This document shows positions 54,067 to 64,000 of a stretch of DNA of 64,000 nucleotides, piece after piece. A program made the position numbers and the translations under genes. This stretch comes from Bradyrhizobium sp. CCBAU 53340. GTDB lineage: Bacteria; Pseudomonadota; Alphaproteobacteria; Rhizobiales; Xanthobacteraceae. A model generated the notes under the pieces. That model was given only the letters and a program-made list of their open reading frames with translations. It was not told the origin of the DNA and did not search any database. The stretch spans positions 124,001 to 188,000 of the forward strand of contig NZ_CP030055.1 of assembly GCF_015291645.1 (NCBI RefSeq), written 5' to 3'. Each line of letters begins with the position of its first letter. The stretch's first letter is position 1.

Positions 54067-54645
54067 TCACATCATGCGTTGGGAAATGTCGATCAACTGC
54101 CGCACCATCTCCTTTAGCCCGTCGCTGTCGGCCTGGCTCTTGAGCCTGTCCATATCGTCATAGGCCTGGTCGGCAAAAGCGAGCGTGAACTGGCTGGCGA
54201 TCACATTGGCGTGGCAGGAGGTCAGGATCAGCCGCAGCGCCTGAAGCGCGCGAGCAGCGCCAAGCCGGCTCTGCGAGGCGCCGGCAAGCGCGAAGGCACG
54301 GTTGCGAAACACCTCGCCGCGCGCCTCGTGCGGATCCTGCACGCGGCTGACCCAGTCGATCGCATTCTTCAGCAGCGGCGGCACCGAGGCGTTGTATTCG
54401 GGCGAGACGATCAGCACGCCGTGATGCGCGCCGATCATGCGCTTGAGATTGATCGCGTGCTTGGGCACGCCCGACTTGGCCTGGAGATCGCCGTCGTAAA
54501 TCGGCAGCGGAAAATCGGCGAGCGAGATGCGGGTGATTTCGACGCCGGCCCGGGCGAATTCATACGCGGCGACTGCCGCCAGCTTCACATTGTGCGAGCC
54601 GGTGCGCAGCGAGCCGGGAATGACCAGGATCTTCGGGGCTGACAT
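54067..54645 (-). CDS. NADPH-dependent FMN reductase
   Basis: A 192-residue flavodoxin-like reductase. The FMN phosphate loop is PGSLRTGSHNVKLA near residue 10. The second flavin loop is VSPEYNASVPPLLKNAIDWV. Members reduce FMN, quinones, azo dyes or chromate with NADPH; the physiological partner is unknown. It is upstream of pyrF with a 6-base gap. Confidence 0.92.
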   Translation of the reverse strand: MSAPKILVIPGSLRTGSHNVKLAAVAAYEFARAGVEITRISLADFPLPIYDGDLQAKSGVPKHAINLKRMIGAHHGVLIVSPEYNASVPPLLKNAIDWVSRVQDPHEARGEVFRNRAFALAGASQSRLGAARALQALRLILTSCHANVIASQFTLAFADQAYDDMDRLKSQADSDGLKEMVRQLIDISQRMM

Positions 54646-54702
54646 TCAATCCAATGCGTTCGGCGAAACGAGCCCGCCGCGCATGGAACGACGACGGCGG
54701 AA

Positions 54703-55302
54703 TTAGTCCTTGCGATACACCCAGACGCGGGCCGGCGGAAGGTTCATCCAGATCCGTTCCGAGGCCTCTGTGGACACGCCGGGCAGCGATTTCGGGATCG
54801 GCGGCACCACCGCATAGGTGAACTGGACGAAGGGCGCGCCGGGCGCCAGTGCCGTGAAGGCATCGCGGATCAGCCGCAGCCGCGTCAGCATCGGTTTGGT
54901 GACCAGCGGCAGGCCGGAGACGACGGCGGAAGCGGGCGCGCTCAGCACGTTCCAGAGCGTGTCGCGCAGGCGATAGGCGTCACCCTGCACCACCTTGGCC
55001 TGCGGATAGCGGTCGCGCAGCAGGGCGCAGAAGCCGGGATTGTATTCGACGAGGACGAGACGCTTCTGGTCGACGCCGCGCTCGACCAGAGCCGAGGTGA
55101 TCGCACCGGTGCCGGGTCCGAGCTCGACCACGGGTGCGTCCGAATCGACATCGACATAATGCGCCATGGTCCGGGCGAGCAGCTTGCCCGACGGCATCAC
55201 TGCCCCCATGTGCAGCGGCTTTTCGATCCATGACCTGAGAAAACGCACCTCGTCGTCGAGACGGGGCTTCTTCAACGCACGCGCGGACGACGGCAATGGC
55301 AT
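54703..55302 (-). CDS. pmtA: Rhizobial-type phospholipid N-methyltransferase PmtA-like
   Basis: A 199-residue class I SAM-dependent methyltransferase. FLRSWIEKPLHMGAVMPSGK is the conserved N-terminus of the Sinorhizobium PmtA branch; SAM motif I is VVELGPGTGAIT, with the acidic residue in LVLVEYNPGF. PmtA converts phosphatidylethanolamine to phosphatidylcholine, a membrane lipid needed for efficient rhizobial symbiosis. Bradyrhizobium has several Pmt paralogues, so which one this is cannot be stated. Strongly basic N-terminus for membrane contact. Confidence 0.8.
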   Translation of the reverse strand: MPLPSSARALKKPRLDDEVRFLRSWIEKPLHMGAVMPSGKLLARTMAHYVDVDSDAPVVELGPGTGAITSALVERGVDQKRLVLVEYNPGFCALLRDRYPQAKVVQGDAYRLRDTLWNVLSAPASAVVSGLPLVTKPMLTRLRLIRDAFTALAPGAPFVQFTYAVVPPIPKSLPGVSTEASERIWMNLPPARVWVYRKD

Positions 55303-55395
55303 GTCTGGACCGGACGGGACGAGACCGCGAGACCGCGGCGTGTCAGAAAATGGTCATAAAGACGTATAGGCCCAAGAGGATACGGTCAAGCCGGG

Positions 55396-56532
55396 TCAGT
55401 TCGCCCGATTACCGAAGAAATCCTTGACCTTGGCGAAGAAGCCCTCGGATTCCGGCTGGGTGTTGCCGGAAGAGAGTTTTTCGAACTCGGCCAGCAATTC
55501 CTGCTGTTTCTTGGTGAGGTTCTGCGGGGTCTCGACCACGACCTGGACGTACATGTCGCCCATCTGGCGCGAGCGCAGCACCGGCATACCCTTTGATGCG
55601 ATGCGGAATCTGCGGGCGGACTGGGTTCCGGCCGGGACTTTCACCTTGGCCTTGCTCTTGTCGATGGTCGGGACCTCGAACTCGCCGCCGAGCGCGGCCG
55701 TGACCATCGAGATCGGCACGCGGCAATGCAGGTCGGCGCCGTCGCGCTGGAAGAACTGGTGCTGGGCCAGCGACAGGAAGATGTAGAGGTCGCCGGGCGG
55801 GCCGCCGCGGACACCGGCCTCGCCTTCGCCGGCAAGCCTGATCCTGGTGCCGTCCTCGACGCCTTGCGGAATATTGACCGACAGCGTGCGCTCGCGGGTG
55901 ACGCGGCCCTGACCCGAGCAGGACGGGCAGGCGTCCTCGATCATCTGGCCACGGCCTTGGCAGCCGGGGCAGGTGCGCTCGAGGGTGAAGAAGCCCTGCG
56001 ACTGCCGCACGCGGCCGGCGCCGCCGCAGGTCGAGCAGGTCTTCGGCTTGGTGCCGGCCTTGGCGCCGATACCCGAGCAGGCCTCGCAGGTGACCGAGAC
56101 CGGGATCTCGATCTGCGCGGTCTTGCCGCCAAAAGCTTCCTCGAGGGTGATTTCCATGTTGTAGCGCAGATCAGCGCCACGCTCGCGACCGCCGCGGCCG
56201 CGCTGCCCGGCCATGCCGAACAGATCTTCGAAAATATCGGAGAAGGAGGAGGCGAAGCCGGCGCCGAAGCCGGCACCACCGCCGCCGGGACCGCCCTGCT
56301 CGAACGCGGCATGGCCGAAGCGGTCATACGCTGCGCGCTTGTCCTTGTCCTTCAGGACCTCGTAGGCCTCGTTGATTTCCTTGAACTTGACCTCGCTGGT
56401 CTCATCCCCGGGATTGCGATCGGGATGGAATTTCATCGCCAGCTTGCGGAACGACGATTTCAGCTTGCTCTCGTCGGCCGTGCGTTCGACTTCGAGGGTT
56501 TCGTAGTAGCAGCGCTTGGTGGACGTGGACAT
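55396..56532 (-). CDS. dnaJ: Chaperone DnaJ
   Basis: A 378-residue type I Hsp40. The J-domain (about 1-70) has the HPD motif in [12 protein letters not shown]. The Gly/Phe-rich linker is [18 protein letters not shown]. Four zinc-finger repeats are present: [24 protein letters not shown] and CPSCSGQG. Two client-binding domains follow. It stimulates DnaK ATPase and delivers clients. It lies 245 bases downstream of dnaK, with a small palindrome in the gap. Confidence 0.98.
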   Translation of the reverse strand: MSTSTKRCYYETLEVERTADESKLKSSFRKLAMKFHPDRNPGDETSEVKFKEINEAYEVLKDKDKRAAYDRFGHAAFEQGGPGGGGAGFGAGFASSFSDIFEDLFGMAGQRGRGGRERGADLRYNMEITLEEAFGGKTAQIEIPVSVTCEACSGIGAKAGTKPKTCSTCGGAGRVRQSQGFFTLERTCPGCQGRGQMIEDACPSCSGQGRVTRERTLSVNIPQGVEDGTRIRLAGEGEAGVRGGPPGDLYIFLSLAQHQFFQRDGADLHCRVPISMVTAALGGEFEVPTIDKSKAKVKVPAGTQSARRFRIASKGMPVLRSRQMGDMYVQVVVETPQNLTKKQQELLAEFEKLSSGNTQPESEGFFAKVKDFFGNRAN

Positions 56533-56704
56533 GTCTGACTCAGGTCTTCCGATCGCGATTCAAGTCGGAGCGAAACAACGTCGCCACGCGACGATATAGT
56601 CAGCCTTCCGCGTCACGGCAGAGGGCTGCATGGCAGCGTTGAGCATAGCTTTAGGAAATTGATTGATCGTAACGGGCGCACCGCCCGCCTGTCCCGACAC
56701 GAAA

Positions 56705-56727
56705 GCCTCCCCCCTGAAGGGGGAGGC
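56705..56727. repeat. Palindrome between dnaK and dnaJ
   Basis: GCCTCCCCC-CTGAA-GGGGGAGGC, a strong hairpin in the dnaK-dnaJ gap. It may reduce dnaJ relative to dnaK expression by stabilising or partly terminating the upstream transcript. Confidence 0.7.
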
Positions 56728-56777
56728 CGGGGAAGCGTGTGGGGTCCAAGAAGTCCGCATCATGACCCTCTTGGGGC

Positions 56778-58679
<1,902 letters not shown>

Positions 58680-59074
58680 GGTCCTGATATCCTTCTTTTT
58701 GCGGCAGGTTGGTTGGGCCCAGAAGGCACCCAATCCGAAACCCCCTAAGATCAAACATTCGCGAGATTGCGATGGTTGAGGCTCATATAGGAGGGGGGGA
58801 GGGGGCCGCAAGGACCGAACGCAAGTTTCAGCCGTGAAAACATCGGGTTTTGGAAGATCCTATCCGGGCTTCACCGACCTTGCGGGTGAGGAAATATTAA
58901 CAGGTCCGGGCCTCGGCCCGCCCCGCCATTGGACCAGCCCGCCCTGTTACCGGCGGGCCAAACCCGCTAAAAGGCGCTCCGGCCGGACAGCCTCGTCAAG
59001 GGGCTGCTTCGCGCGACAAAGCGGCCCAATGGCCGACCATTGAACGGCCTCAATGTGAACCAATCAGAGTGCCC
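58680..59074. other. 395-base intergenic region between divergent dnaK and secreted-protein genes
   Basis: It holds the dnaK leader (minus strand, about 95 bases), the sigma-32-like promoter at 58782-58812, and a GC-rich stretch from about 58900 to 59040 (gcctcggcccgccccgccat region) that carries no family-like open frame. Nothing else recognised. Confidence 0.7.
58782..58812 (-). promoter_or_regulatory. Sigma-32 (RpoH) promoter of dnaK
   Basis: On the minus strand: CTTG (58812-58809), a 17-base spacer, then CCTATATGAG (58791-58782), matching the alphaproteobacterial heat-shock consensus CTTG-N17/18-CYTATNTNNG at all listed positions. It gives a leader of about 95 bases before the dnaK ATG. 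I searched the region for a CIRCE repeat and saw none. Confidence 0.85.
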
Positions 59075-60016
59075 ATGAAGCTGACCCGCCCCCTCGTTGC
59101 GCTCGCCGTTCTTATTGTCTCAGCGTTTCCGGCGCTCGCTGCCGATGCCATTTATCCGCCTGGCCTGCGCCTCGGCATGGTGCCGCTGATCGGACTGAAC
59201 ACGGCCAAGACTTTCCCGGGCTTCGAGAGCGAGGATGGCAGTGTCAAGGTGCTGGTCACCGAGCTGCCGCCGGCCGCCTATGGCGAAGTCGTGGCCTCCT
59301 TCAATGCAAATCCGGCCGGCAGCAACGGCGTCAAGCCGGACAAGATCGAGACGCCGGCGGGCCTTGCCTATTTCACCACCGAGAGCGGCAAGTCCGGCGA
59401 GACCCCGGTGAAGCGCTATTCGATGATCGTGCCGGGCGCCGGCTTCTCCGGCTATGTCGCGGTGCAGGTCCCCGAGAAGGCCTCGAAGATCTACACCGAC
59501 GAGGCGGTGAAGCAGATGTTTGCGACCGTCGTGACCCGCAAGGAGGTGTCGGCGGAAGAACAGCTCGGGCTGATGCCGTTCAAGATCACCGAGCTCGCAG
59601 GCTTCAAGGACGTCCGCACGCTGGTCCCGGGCTCCAGCATCATCCTGGCCGACGGCAACGAGAGCGCAGGCTATGAATCCAAGCCGTTCATGATCCTTGG
59701 CCTGATCGGCGCGACCCCGCAGGCCGCCGACGACCGTGCCCGTTTCGCCCAGGAGGCCGCGCTTCAGATTCCCGGCGTGCGCGAATCCCGCGTCACCATG
59801 TCCGAGCCAATCCGCATCAACGGCCTGCAGGGCTTCGAGACCCGGATCGATGGCGTCAGCGGCAAGGACAAGACGCCTGTCACCGTGGTGCAGTGGATTC
59901 GCTTCTCGGGCGGCGCCGCCTCGCTGCGCATCATCGCCAGCGCGCCGCGTGACCAGTGGTCGGACGCCTTCACCCGCTTCCGCGCCGTTCGCGACGGCAT
60001 CCAGCCGAAGGGCTAG
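59075..60016 (+). CDS. Secreted protein of unknown function
   Basis: 313 residues from ATG 59075 (MKLTRPLVALAVLIVSAFPA, signal peptide cut near LAADA); a GTG two codons upstream is possible. The mature protein repeats a two-part pattern: an N-terminal half with YPPGLRLGMVPLIGLNTAKT and VKVLVTELPPAAYGEVVASF, and a C-terminal half with IRINGLQGFETRIDGVSGKD and WIRFSGGAASLRIIASAPRD plus Q. I recognise no named domain. It is divergent from dnaK and probably periplasmic. Confidence 0.8.
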   Translation: MKLTRPLVALAVLIVSAFPALAADAIYPPGLRLGMVPLIGLNTAKTFPGFESEDGSVKVLVTELPPAAYGEVVASFNANPAGSNGVKPDKIETPAGLAYFTTESGKSGETPVKRYSMIVPGAGFSGYVAVQVPEKASKIYTDEAVKQMFATVVTRKEVSAEEQLGLMPFKITELAGFKDVRTLVPGSSIILADGNESAGYESKPFMILGLIGATPQAADDRARFAQEAALQIPGVRESRVTMSEPIRINGLQGFETRIDGVSGKDKTPVTVVQWIRFSGGAASLRIIASAPRDQWSDAFTRFRAVRDGIQPKG

Positions 60017-60162
60017 GACGGTCCCACATACTCCGTGTCGTCCCGGCGACATGAGCTAGCAGCCCAACCTCTCACCAAAACCGGCTGCATTTTCGGGCTT
60101 TTGTTCGTACACGAACGGAACTAGGCTTGCCCCCACTGGATCATCTTGAGGGGAGGCTGACG

Positions 60163-60885
60163 ATGCTTGATCGACGACAGATCTTGGCCGCGCTGGGGAC
60201 CACGGCGCTTGCGAGCCTCGTTCCATCCGTTCTTTTCGCCGCGGCTTCCATCAAGCCGGACGACACTTCCGCGCTGCTCGTGATCGACGTGCAAAACTGC
60301 TTCCTGCCGGGCGGCAGTCTCGCGGTGAAGGAAGGCGAGCAGGTCGTGCCTGTCATCAACAAGATCGCGAAAGGTTTCGCGAACGTGGTGATGACGCAGG
60401 ACTGGCACACGCCCGGCCACGTTTCGTTTGCGTCAGTACACTCCGGCAAGAAGCCGTTCGAGACGATCGATCTGCCCTATGGCAAGCAGGTGCTGTGGCC
60501 CGACCATTGCGTGCAGGGCACCGACGGCGCCTCGCTGTCGAAGGACCTCTCGATCCCGCAGGCCGAGCTCATCATCCGCAAGGGCTTTCACAAGGACGTC
60601 GACAGCTATTCGGCGTTCCTCGAAGCCGACGGCAAGACAACGACAGGCCTTGCCGCCTATCTGAAGTCGCGCAAGATCAAGCGCGTCTTCGTTGCAGGTC
60701 TCGCGACGGATTTCTGTGTTGCCTGGACCGCGCTCGATGCGCGCAAGGCCGGCTTCGAGGTCTATGTCGTGGAAGACGCTTGCCGCGGCATCGACACGCA
60801 GGGCTCGCTGGCCAAGGCCTGGGCCGACATGGCCAAGGCCGGCGTGAAGCGGATTCAGTCTGCGGATATCGCGGTCAGCGCGTAA
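60163..60885 (+). CDS. Tat-exported nicotinamidase/isochorismatase-family hydrolase
   Basis: 240 residues from ATG 60163, behind GGGGAGG. The leader MLDRRQILAALGTTALASLV resembles a twin-arginine signal, so the enzyme would be periplasmic. The catalytic triad fits PncA: Asp in LLVIDVQNCFLPGG, Lys in IRKGFHKDVDSYSAF, Cys in VAGLATDFCVAW; metal ligands are in QDWHTPGHVSF. The substrate is probably nicotinamide or a similar amide. The cytosolic form is usual, so export is notable. Confidence 0.85.
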   Translation: MLDRRQILAALGTTALASLVPSVLFAAASIKPDDTSALLVIDVQNCFLPGGSLAVKEGEQVVPVINKIAKGFANVVMTQDWHTPGHVSFASVHSGKKPFETIDLPYGKQVLWPDHCVQGTDGASLSKDLSIPQAELIIRKGFHKDVDSYSAFLEADGKTTTGLAAYLKSRKIKRVFVAGLATDFCVAWTALDARKAGFEVYVVEDACRGIDTQGSLAKAWADMAKAGVKRIQSADIAVSA

Positions 60886-60904
60886 GGCGCGAAAACTGCG
60901 CGTC

Positions 60905-61043
60905 CCTCATCCTGAGGAGCGCGCTACTTAGCGCGCGTCTCGAAGGATGAAAGGCCCCGCTGCTACAGCTCGGCCTTCATAGTTCTCCCGGCGATGCGAA
61001 GCATCGTCCGGAGACGGCGCTTCGCGCCTCCTCACCATGAGGG
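60905..61043. repeat. Inverted-repeat element, cctcatcctgagg family
   Basis: The left end ccctcatcctgaggagcgcg pairs with the right end cgcgcctcctcaccatgagg, with mismatches. Inner arms cgtctcgaaggatg and the internal gatgcgaagcatc also fold. It is between convergent genes; a sister copy is at 22104-22214. Confidence 0.78.
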
Positions 61044-61051
61044 TTGAGAGC

Positions 61052-61648
61052 TCAGTTCGCTTCGTTGCTGTTCGCAGCGGGCGCGGGCTTCGCGCCGCCC
61101 TTGGCGACGCCAACCAGCGCCGGGCGCAGCACGCGCTCGCCGATGGTGTAGCCGGCCTGCATGACCTGGACCACGGTGCCAGCCGGCACAGACGCGTCAG
61201 GCACTTCGTACATCGCCTGATGGAAGTTCGGATCGAACTTCTGGCCCTGCGGATCGAGCTTCTTCACGCCGTGCTTTTCCAGCGCGCTGAGTAGCGAGCG
61301 CTCGGTGAGTTCGACGCCCTCGATCAGTGCGGTCAGGCCGGGATCGGCCGCCGCCCGCGCTTCAGCCGGAACGGCATCGAGCGCGCGCTGGAGGTTGTCG
61401 GCGATCTCGAGCACGTCACGGGCAAAGCCGGTGATGCCGTAAAGCTTGGAGTCGGCGACTTCCTTGGCGGTGCGCTTGCGCAGATTCTCCATCTCGGCCA
61501 GCGTCCGCAGCATGCGGTCGCGCGCCTCGGCGGCTTCTTTCTGCAGCAGCTCGACGGAGCCGGGCTCGGGATCGTCGGGCATGATGTAGGGCTTTGACAC
61601 CACGGGCTCGCCGGTCGTGTCTTCGGGTTGCCGGGTTGGATCGGTCAT
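61052..61648 (-). CDS. grpE: Nucleotide exchange factor GrpE
   Basis: 198 residues. A long N-terminal coiled coil (about 35-90: [30 protein letters not shown]) is followed by the beta-wing domain with [20 protein letters not shown] and [20 protein letters not shown]. It exchanges DnaK-bound ADP and acts as a thermosensor. It lies 97 bases downstream of hrcA on the same strand, forming hrcA-grpE, while dnaK-dnaJ are separate. Confidence 0.97.
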   Translation of the reverse strand: MTDPTRQPEDTTGEPVVSKPYIMPDDPEPGSVELLQKEAAEARDRMLRTLAEMENLRKRTAKEVADSKLYGITGFARDVLEIADNLQRALDAVPAEARAAADPGLTALIEGVELTERSLLSALEKHGVKKLDPQGQKFDPNFHQAMYEVPDASVPAGTVVQVMQAGYTIGERVLRPALVGVAKGGAKPAPAANSNEAN

Positions 61649-61745
61649 CGGCTGCTTCTCGAACTCGCTCAGGGGAGGTTTTCTGGCCCGGATATCGTGC
61701 TTCGGGCGCTGAAAATCAAGCGCCCGTGATCAGCGCAAATGCCGG

Positions 61746-62834
61746 TCAGCCCCCCAGAAGGCGGCTAACGATGCGGGCGGCGTAGTCCACCGTCGGGATC
61801 ACCCGCGCATAATTCAGCCGCGTCGGCCCGATCACGCCCAAAACGCCGACAATGCGGCCGGCGGCATCCCGATAGGGCGAGATGATGGTGGAGGAGCCCG
61901 ACAGGGAAAACAGCTTGTTCTCGCTGCCGATGAAAATCCGCACGCCTTCGGCGGTTTCGGCGCGGCCCAAGAGGTCGATCACGCCACGCTTGGTCTCGAG
62001 ATCGTCGAACAGCAGGCGAACGCGCTCCAGATCCTCAAGCGCGTGCAGGTCTTCCAGCAGATTGGCGTGGCCACGGACGATGAGCTGGCGGTCCTCGTTC
62101 TCGCCGCCCGACCAGCTGGCAATCCCGGCCGAAATCACCTTTTGCGCCAATTGGTCGAGTTCGGCACGTGCCTCGCCGAGCGCGGTCTCCAGCTCGAGCC
62201 GCGCCTCAGCGAGCGTCCGGCCGCGAATCCGCGCGTTGAGGAAATTGCCGGCCTCGGTGATGGCCGAGGAGGGAACCCCCGGCGGCAGCGTCAGCACGCG
62301 GTTTTCGACCTGGCCGTCCTCGCCGACCAGGATCACCAGCGCTTTTTCCGGTTCCAGCCGGACGAATTCGATGTGTTTCAGCCGCGCATTGGATTTGGGC
62401 GTCAGAACCACGGCTGCGGCGCGCGTGAGGCCGGAGAGCCGGGTCAGCGCCTGATCCAGCGCCGCTTCGACGGATTGGGCGTGGCCGACGGTCGCGAGCT
62501 GGCTCTGGATCGACTGCCGTTCGGCCTCGTTGAGGTCGCCGACCTGCATCAGGGCGTCGACGAAGAAACGCAGGCCGAGTTCCGTCGGCAGCCGGCCGGC
62601 CGAGGTGTGAGGCGCATAGATCAGGCCGAGCTGTTCCAAATCGGCCATGACATTGCGGACCGAGGCCGGCGACAGCGGCATCGCGATCAGGCGGGAAATG
62701 TTGCGCGAGCCGACCGGCTCGCCGGTCGCGAGATAGCTTTCGACAATTTGACGAAAGATGTCGCGGGAACGCTCGTTGAGCTGGGCGAGGCCTGCGCGCG
62801 GCGCGATCAGATGGATCGGATCGTGATGGGCCAC
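61746..62834 (-). CDS. hrcA: Heat-inducible transcription repressor HrcA
   Basis: 362 residues from GTG 62834 ([10 protein letters not shown]), nine bases after AGGAG; the TTG at 62843 touches the AGGAG and cannot be used. The winged HTH (about 15-90) has [20 protein letters not shown] and [20 protein letters not shown], followed by the GAF-like and dimerisation domains. It represses groESL-type operons through CIRCE elements; none is seen in this window, so its targets lie elsewhere. It is divergent from rph. Confidence 0.95.
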   Translation of the reverse strand: MAHHDPIHLIAPRAGLAQLNERSRDIFRQIVESYLATGEPVGSRNISRLIAMPLSPASVRNVMADLEQLGLIYAPHTSAGRLPTELGLRFFVDALMQVGDLNEAERQSIQSQLATVGHAQSVEAALDQALTRLSGLTRAAAVVLTPKSNARLKHIEFVRLEPEKALVILVGEDGQVENRVLTLPPGVPSSAITEAGNFLNARIRGRTLAEARLELETALGEARAELDQLAQKVISAGIASWSGGENEDRQLIVRGHANLLEDLHALEDLERVRLLFDDLETKRGVIDLLGRAETAEGVRIFIGSENKLFSLSGSSTIISPYRDAAGRIVGVLGVIGPTRLNYARVIPTVDYAARIVSRLLGG

Positions 62835-63002
62835 AGACGGCAACTCCTGTCAGATGCTCATAATTTGTCCATCCAGGACGGTTCTGACAAGCGTGGCGTT
62901 TGCGGGGTGGGTATCAGGGGGTGAAAAAGCCTTGCTGCCCACCGTCACCCCCCCTACAAGCACCGCGAACAGCCCTACCCCATGAGTTCTGGAGGATTTC
63001 CC

Positions 63003-63716
63003 ATGCGGCCAAGCCGCCGTGCGCCCGACGAATTGCGCCCCGTGACGCTGGAGCGTGGCGTGGTCAAATATGCGGAAGGCTCCTGCCTGGTGAAATTCGG
63101 CGACACCCATGTGCTGGTGACCGCCACGCTGGAAGACCGCCTGCCGCCGTGGCTGAAGGGCCAGGGCCGTGGCTGGGTCACCGCCGAGTACGGCATGCTG
63201 CCGCGCGCGACCTCCGAACGCACCCGCCGCGAAGCCGCTGCTGGCAAGCAGAGCGGCCGCACCGTCGAGATCCAGCGCCTGATCGGCCGCTCATTGCGCA
63301 CCATCGTCGATCTCGAAGCGCTCGGCGAACGCCAGATTACGGTCGATTGCGACGTACTCCAGGCCGACGGCGGCACCCGCACGGCCTCGATCACCGGTGC
63401 CTGGGTCGCGCTCGCCGACTGCATCAACTGGATGAAGGCGCGCAACATGATCAAGGCCAATGTAATGCGCGACAACGTCGCCGCGATCTCCTGCGGGATC
63501 TACAACGGCACGCCAGTGCTGGATCTCGACTATGCCGAGGATTCGGAGGCCGAGACCGACGCCAATTTCGTCATGACCGGCGATGGCCGGATCATCGAGG
63601 TGCAGGGCACCGCGGAACGCGAGCCGTTCACGCAGGACGAGTTCCTGAAGTTGATCGCGCTGGCGCAGAAGGGCATCGCGCGTCTGGTGGACTTGCAGAA
63701 ACTGGCTGTCGCGTAG
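63003..63716 (+). CDS. rph: Ribonuclease PH
   Basis: 237 residues from ATG 63003, behind GGAGGA; the upstream in-frame ATG 62982 lies before this Shine-Dalgarno sequence. It has the PNPase/RNase PH fold: [20 protein letters not shown], the phosphate-binding [20 protein letters not shown] and the catalytic [19 protein letters not shown]. It trims tRNA 3' ends phosphorolytically. The rdgB gene follows 11 bases later, a typical pair. Confidence 0.97.
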   Translation: MRPSRRAPDELRPVTLERGVVKYAEGSCLVKFGDTHVLVTATLEDRLPPWLKGQGRGWVTAEYGMLPRATSERTRREAAAGKQSGRTVEIQRLIGRSLRTIVDLEALGERQITVDCDVLQADGGTRTASITGAWVALADCINWMKARNMIKANVMRDNVAAISCGIYNGTPVLDLDYAEDSEAETDANFVMTGDGRIIEVQGTAEREPFTQDEFLKLIALAQKGIARLVDLQKLAVA

Positions 63717-63727
63717 TCAATAGGCCC

Positions 63728-64000
63728 ATGCACCGCCGAATCACCGGAAAGCTCGTCATCGCGACCCACAATCCCGGCAAGCTCGCCGAGATGAAGGAGC
63801 TGCTCGCGCCTCATGGCATCGAGGTGGTGTCGGCCGGTGAGCTTGGCTTGGGCGAGCCCGACGAGACCGGCAACGATTTCCGCAGCAATGCCGCAATCAA
63901 GGCGGTCGCGGCGGCGCAGGCGACCGGGCTGCCGTCCTTCGCCGACGATTCCGGCATCGTGGTCGACGCGCTCGACGGCGCGCCCGGCATCTACAGCGCG
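63728..64000 (+). CDS. rdgB: Non-canonical purine NTP pyrophosphatase, 5' part (runs off window)
   Basis: 91 codons visible, from ATG 63728 ([20 protein letters not shown]). The ITPase/RdgB start motif [15 protein letters not shown] and [20 protein letters not shown] match the family; the rest lies beyond the edge. It hydrolyses dITP and XTP to keep them out of DNA. It is in an operon with rph. Confidence 0.93.
   Translation, partial: MHRRITGKLVIATHNPGKLAEMKELLAPHGIEVVSAGELGLGEPDETGNDFRSNAAIKAVAAAQATGLPSFADDSGIVVDALDGAPGIYSA

Noticed and set aside
58680..59074. CIRCE element expected near dnaK/hrcA
   Set aside because: No TTAGCACTC-N9-GAGTGCTAA-like dyad found upstream of dnaK or hrcA.

Overview
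The window is about 64 kb of GC-rich alphaproteobacterial chromosome, most likely Bradyrhizobium or a close Nitrobacteraceae relative. This rests on family recognition, not a database search. The supporting signs are the lptC-lptA-lptB-rpoN-hpf-ptsN gene order, a rhizobial-type phospholipid N-methyltransferase, a dnaK promoter that fits the alphaproteobacterial sigma-32 pattern, and many intergenic inverted-repeat (palindromic) elements. I see no prophage, plasmid backbone, transposase gene or CRISPR array. Nearly all genes look like stable chromosomal ones.

Layout. 0-4.3 kb: the 5' part of a large autotransporter with a repetitive passenger, preceded by a winged-helix/TPR regulator. 4.4-10.2 kb (minus strand): the LPS-export genes lptC-lptA-lptB followed by rpoN, hibernation factor hpf and nitrogen-PTS ptsN. 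10.4-20 kb: RNase D, then a polyprenyl-phosphate sugar group (a HAD-UbiA fusion at 11.1 kb, a DprE1-like flavoenzyme with a DprE2-like SDR at 17-19 kb, and uppP), interspersed with an MFS transporter, a NIPSNAP/GlxA-type regulator pair, tRNA-Leu(CAG) and an NDUFA9-like protein. 20-24.6 kb: GST, queG, a thioesterase-like protein, an NTF2-like protein and an alpha/beta hydrolase. 24.8-31.4 kb: the translation block infC, rpmI, rplT, pheS, pheT. infC starts with AUU, and a DUF559 nuclease gene flanked by a 48/49-bp inverted repeat lies between pheS and pheT. 31.4-38 kb: TauE/SafE permease, amine oxidase, a YiiX-like cysteine hydrolase, and a CsoR/copper-ATPase pair with a visible operator. 38-43 kb: HMG-CoA lyase, class III CoA-transferase, LysR and MFS, which together look like a small catabolic island. 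43-49.3 kb: an S53 peptidase divergent from a phosphorylase-like protein, a CysZ/EI24 membrane protein, and a DNA-repair neighbourhood (nth, an Ada-like methyltransferase). 49.3-58.8 kb (all minus strand): CocE-type hydrolase, gpmA, dapB, DUF1330, pyrF, FMN reductase, pmtA-like, dnaJ, dnaK. 59-64 kb: a secreted protein, a Tat-exported nicotinamidase-like enzyme, grpE, hrcA, rph and the start of rdgB.

The most interesting material is how the palindromic elements join to genes. A near-perfect inverted repeat brackets the DUF559 gene in pheST; its left arm supplies the gene's ribosome-binding site and its right arm is translated as part of the C-terminus. Two copies of another palindrome sit directly on the TAG stop codons of rnd and pyrF. 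queG takes its probable start codon and its stop codon from two different repeat families. Other points worth checking are the split arabinose-donor-like pathway, the possible hydroxymethylglutarate catabolic island, and the S53 peptidase/phosphorylase pair.
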